Of a stretch of DNA of 64,000 bases, positions 62,707 to 64,000 are shown in pieces; within the stretch, counting starts at the first letter, position 1; every line of letters begins with the position of its first letter. The translations under genes were made by a program, and so were the position numbers. Under the pieces are notes generated by a model, which did no database searches, was not told the DNA's origin, and saw only the letters and a program-made list of their open reading frames with translations. This DNA is from Ifrita kowaldi (lineage: Eukaryota > Chordata > Aves > Passeriformes > Cinclosomatidae), in the NCBI GenBank assembly GCA_013398055.1, contig VZRS01000474.1:248001-312000 (forward strand), in the 5' to 3' direction.

Positions 62707-64000
62707 GCAGTTACTGCACAGGTTAATGGAGCATCGGGTTCTGTGGCCCCTGATGCCTGCGATCTGATTGCCTTAATAAGGATATAGCCAACTGACAGTT
62801 CTATGTCCTTAAACTCTGAGGCATTGAGGAACATTTTTGGGAACCAGAACACCAGGAAAAGTACCGTGCAGTTAAATGTCAGTGCCTAATGCTTCAGGAT
62901 ACACATTTGCAAATGTAAGTCATCCAGTTAACATCCTTAAATCTTCTGACAGAGTTGAATGAAGCATAGACATAATTTTTTCCAGAAAAGGTGCTTTTAT
63001 TAGATAGACTGATTTAATAATCATTCAGTAAATAAGTACATTCTTCATTTTAACTGCATGCAGCACTTAGAATTTCCTGTCAAGGTGGTGCCACAACTGG
63101 ATACTTGTCCCTCACATTATATCTCTCACTGTATCCATGCCACCAAAAAATGCAATTTAGTCTTTGAGGATCTGTTCTTCACAAGAGGAAATGGTCATAA
63201 ATGTGTGACCTGAGGAAGAACAGGAATAGCAAGGGCATTTTGTGCTACGGCCACTTAGCTGAGGTCAATGGTGAAAGACAGTCCACTAGCTGTAAGGATT
63301 ATTCCTAGTATACGGATGAGGATGGGAAGTCCGAGCACTAAGGTGATCACTTAAAATTCAGATGGCAAGTAAACAGTGAAAGACTAAGAAAACTTTGCAG
63401 CATCATTCAGAAGATGAGCATAATTTCTTCTCCAGTTTGCAAATTTTAAACTTTTCTTCATTGATTGGGTTTTCTTGTCGTTCCTTGGAGACTATCTTGT
63501 CTTGTCCAGTCAACTAAAAGATGTCTAAAACCTGGAATTAGGACCGTGATATAAAAACATAGGTTTGAACTTCAACAGTCATGAACATTTCTAAAACTAG
63601 TGTTTTCCCGTGATGCTTAACAGGTAGCATCGCCTGGCACTCTGCTTGAAACTTTAGTGGAGAGCAAAGGCATGAATGCATGGTTATGCTGTTTTCAGTA
63701 GCTGACACTGTGGCAGGGGTGGGCCTGTTGCATCACGACTAGAGAAATTTGCATTCCAGCTGGTCCTCAGAGATCATGAGGGGTTGGCTGTGACTAGTCT
63801 TGATTTCTGATTATAAAAAATTAGGCACCCTGGTTGCCTGTATAGGTTTTATATCATTCCTGTCAAAGCGTAGACAGTTGTCTTGGAAACACTTGTGATC
63901 ATCCTACAATTGCTTTTTTGGGTAAATGCTTTTGAATGCCTTACTGGACTAGCACAAAACGGTCTGCAATCAGGATCGTAATGATGAATATGTGGACAAA
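62707..64000. other. Non-coding stretch to window end
   Basis: AT-rich, with no gene, mobile element or strong motif cluster recognised. Confidence 0.5.

Noticed and set aside
62266..62711. Target-site duplication around the LTR at 62271
   Set aside because: The adjoining pentamers differ (ACAGA versus GCAGT). A shared AGTTAC is nearby on both sides but does not abut the termini.

Overview
This window looks like nuclear DNA from a bird, either a gene desert or one very large intron. It is AT-rich and CpG-poor, and no convincing protein-coding gene is visible on either strand. The longest open frames (157 codons from a TTG at 14608, 145 codons on the minus strand at 43863-44300, 136 codons at 47884-48294) lack recognisable domains and are what chance gives in this much sequence. 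The avian assignment rests on repeats: a 5'-truncated CR1 LINE 3' end (51122-51378) and four retroviral long terminal repeats (LTRs) of types common in bird genomes (18605-19186 minus, 26764-27214 plus, 60058-60426 minus, 62271-62706 plus). A degraded MIR/CORE-type SINE (28650-28768) and a weaker L3/CR1-like fragment (18290-18480) are older. The species cannot be named from this.

Layout. At 1-2845, a 645-bp segment at the window start recurs at 2201-2845 with one mismatch; the first copy stops exactly at the only ambiguous base (N at 646), which points to a contig join and probably a false assembly duplication. From 2846 to about 18 kb the DNA is unique and non-coding apart from simple repeats, a CpG-dense patch at 9390-9645 with a good splice donor, and a homeodomain-motif patch near 13.4-13.7 kb. 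From 18 to 36 kb there are two LTRs, the SINE, small hairpins and microsatellites. From 36 to 48 kb there are three stretches dense in ATTA, octamer, SOX-like or palindromic motifs (about 37.3-37.9, 42.4-42.7 and 47.3-47.8 kb) that look like candidate conserved regulatory elements. From 48 to 64 kb there are the CR1, a pentanucleotide array and two LTRs, one of them (60058-60426) a clean solo LTR with a perfect 5-bp target-site duplication.

No operon, CRISPR array, tRNA, rRNA or complete provirus was seen. I found no previously undescribed system. The best leads are the duplication at the N, the CpG-dense candidate exon or element, the nested dyad at 47681-47723 and the motif-dense enhancer candidates. 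All regulatory calls are inference from base pattern, without alignment.
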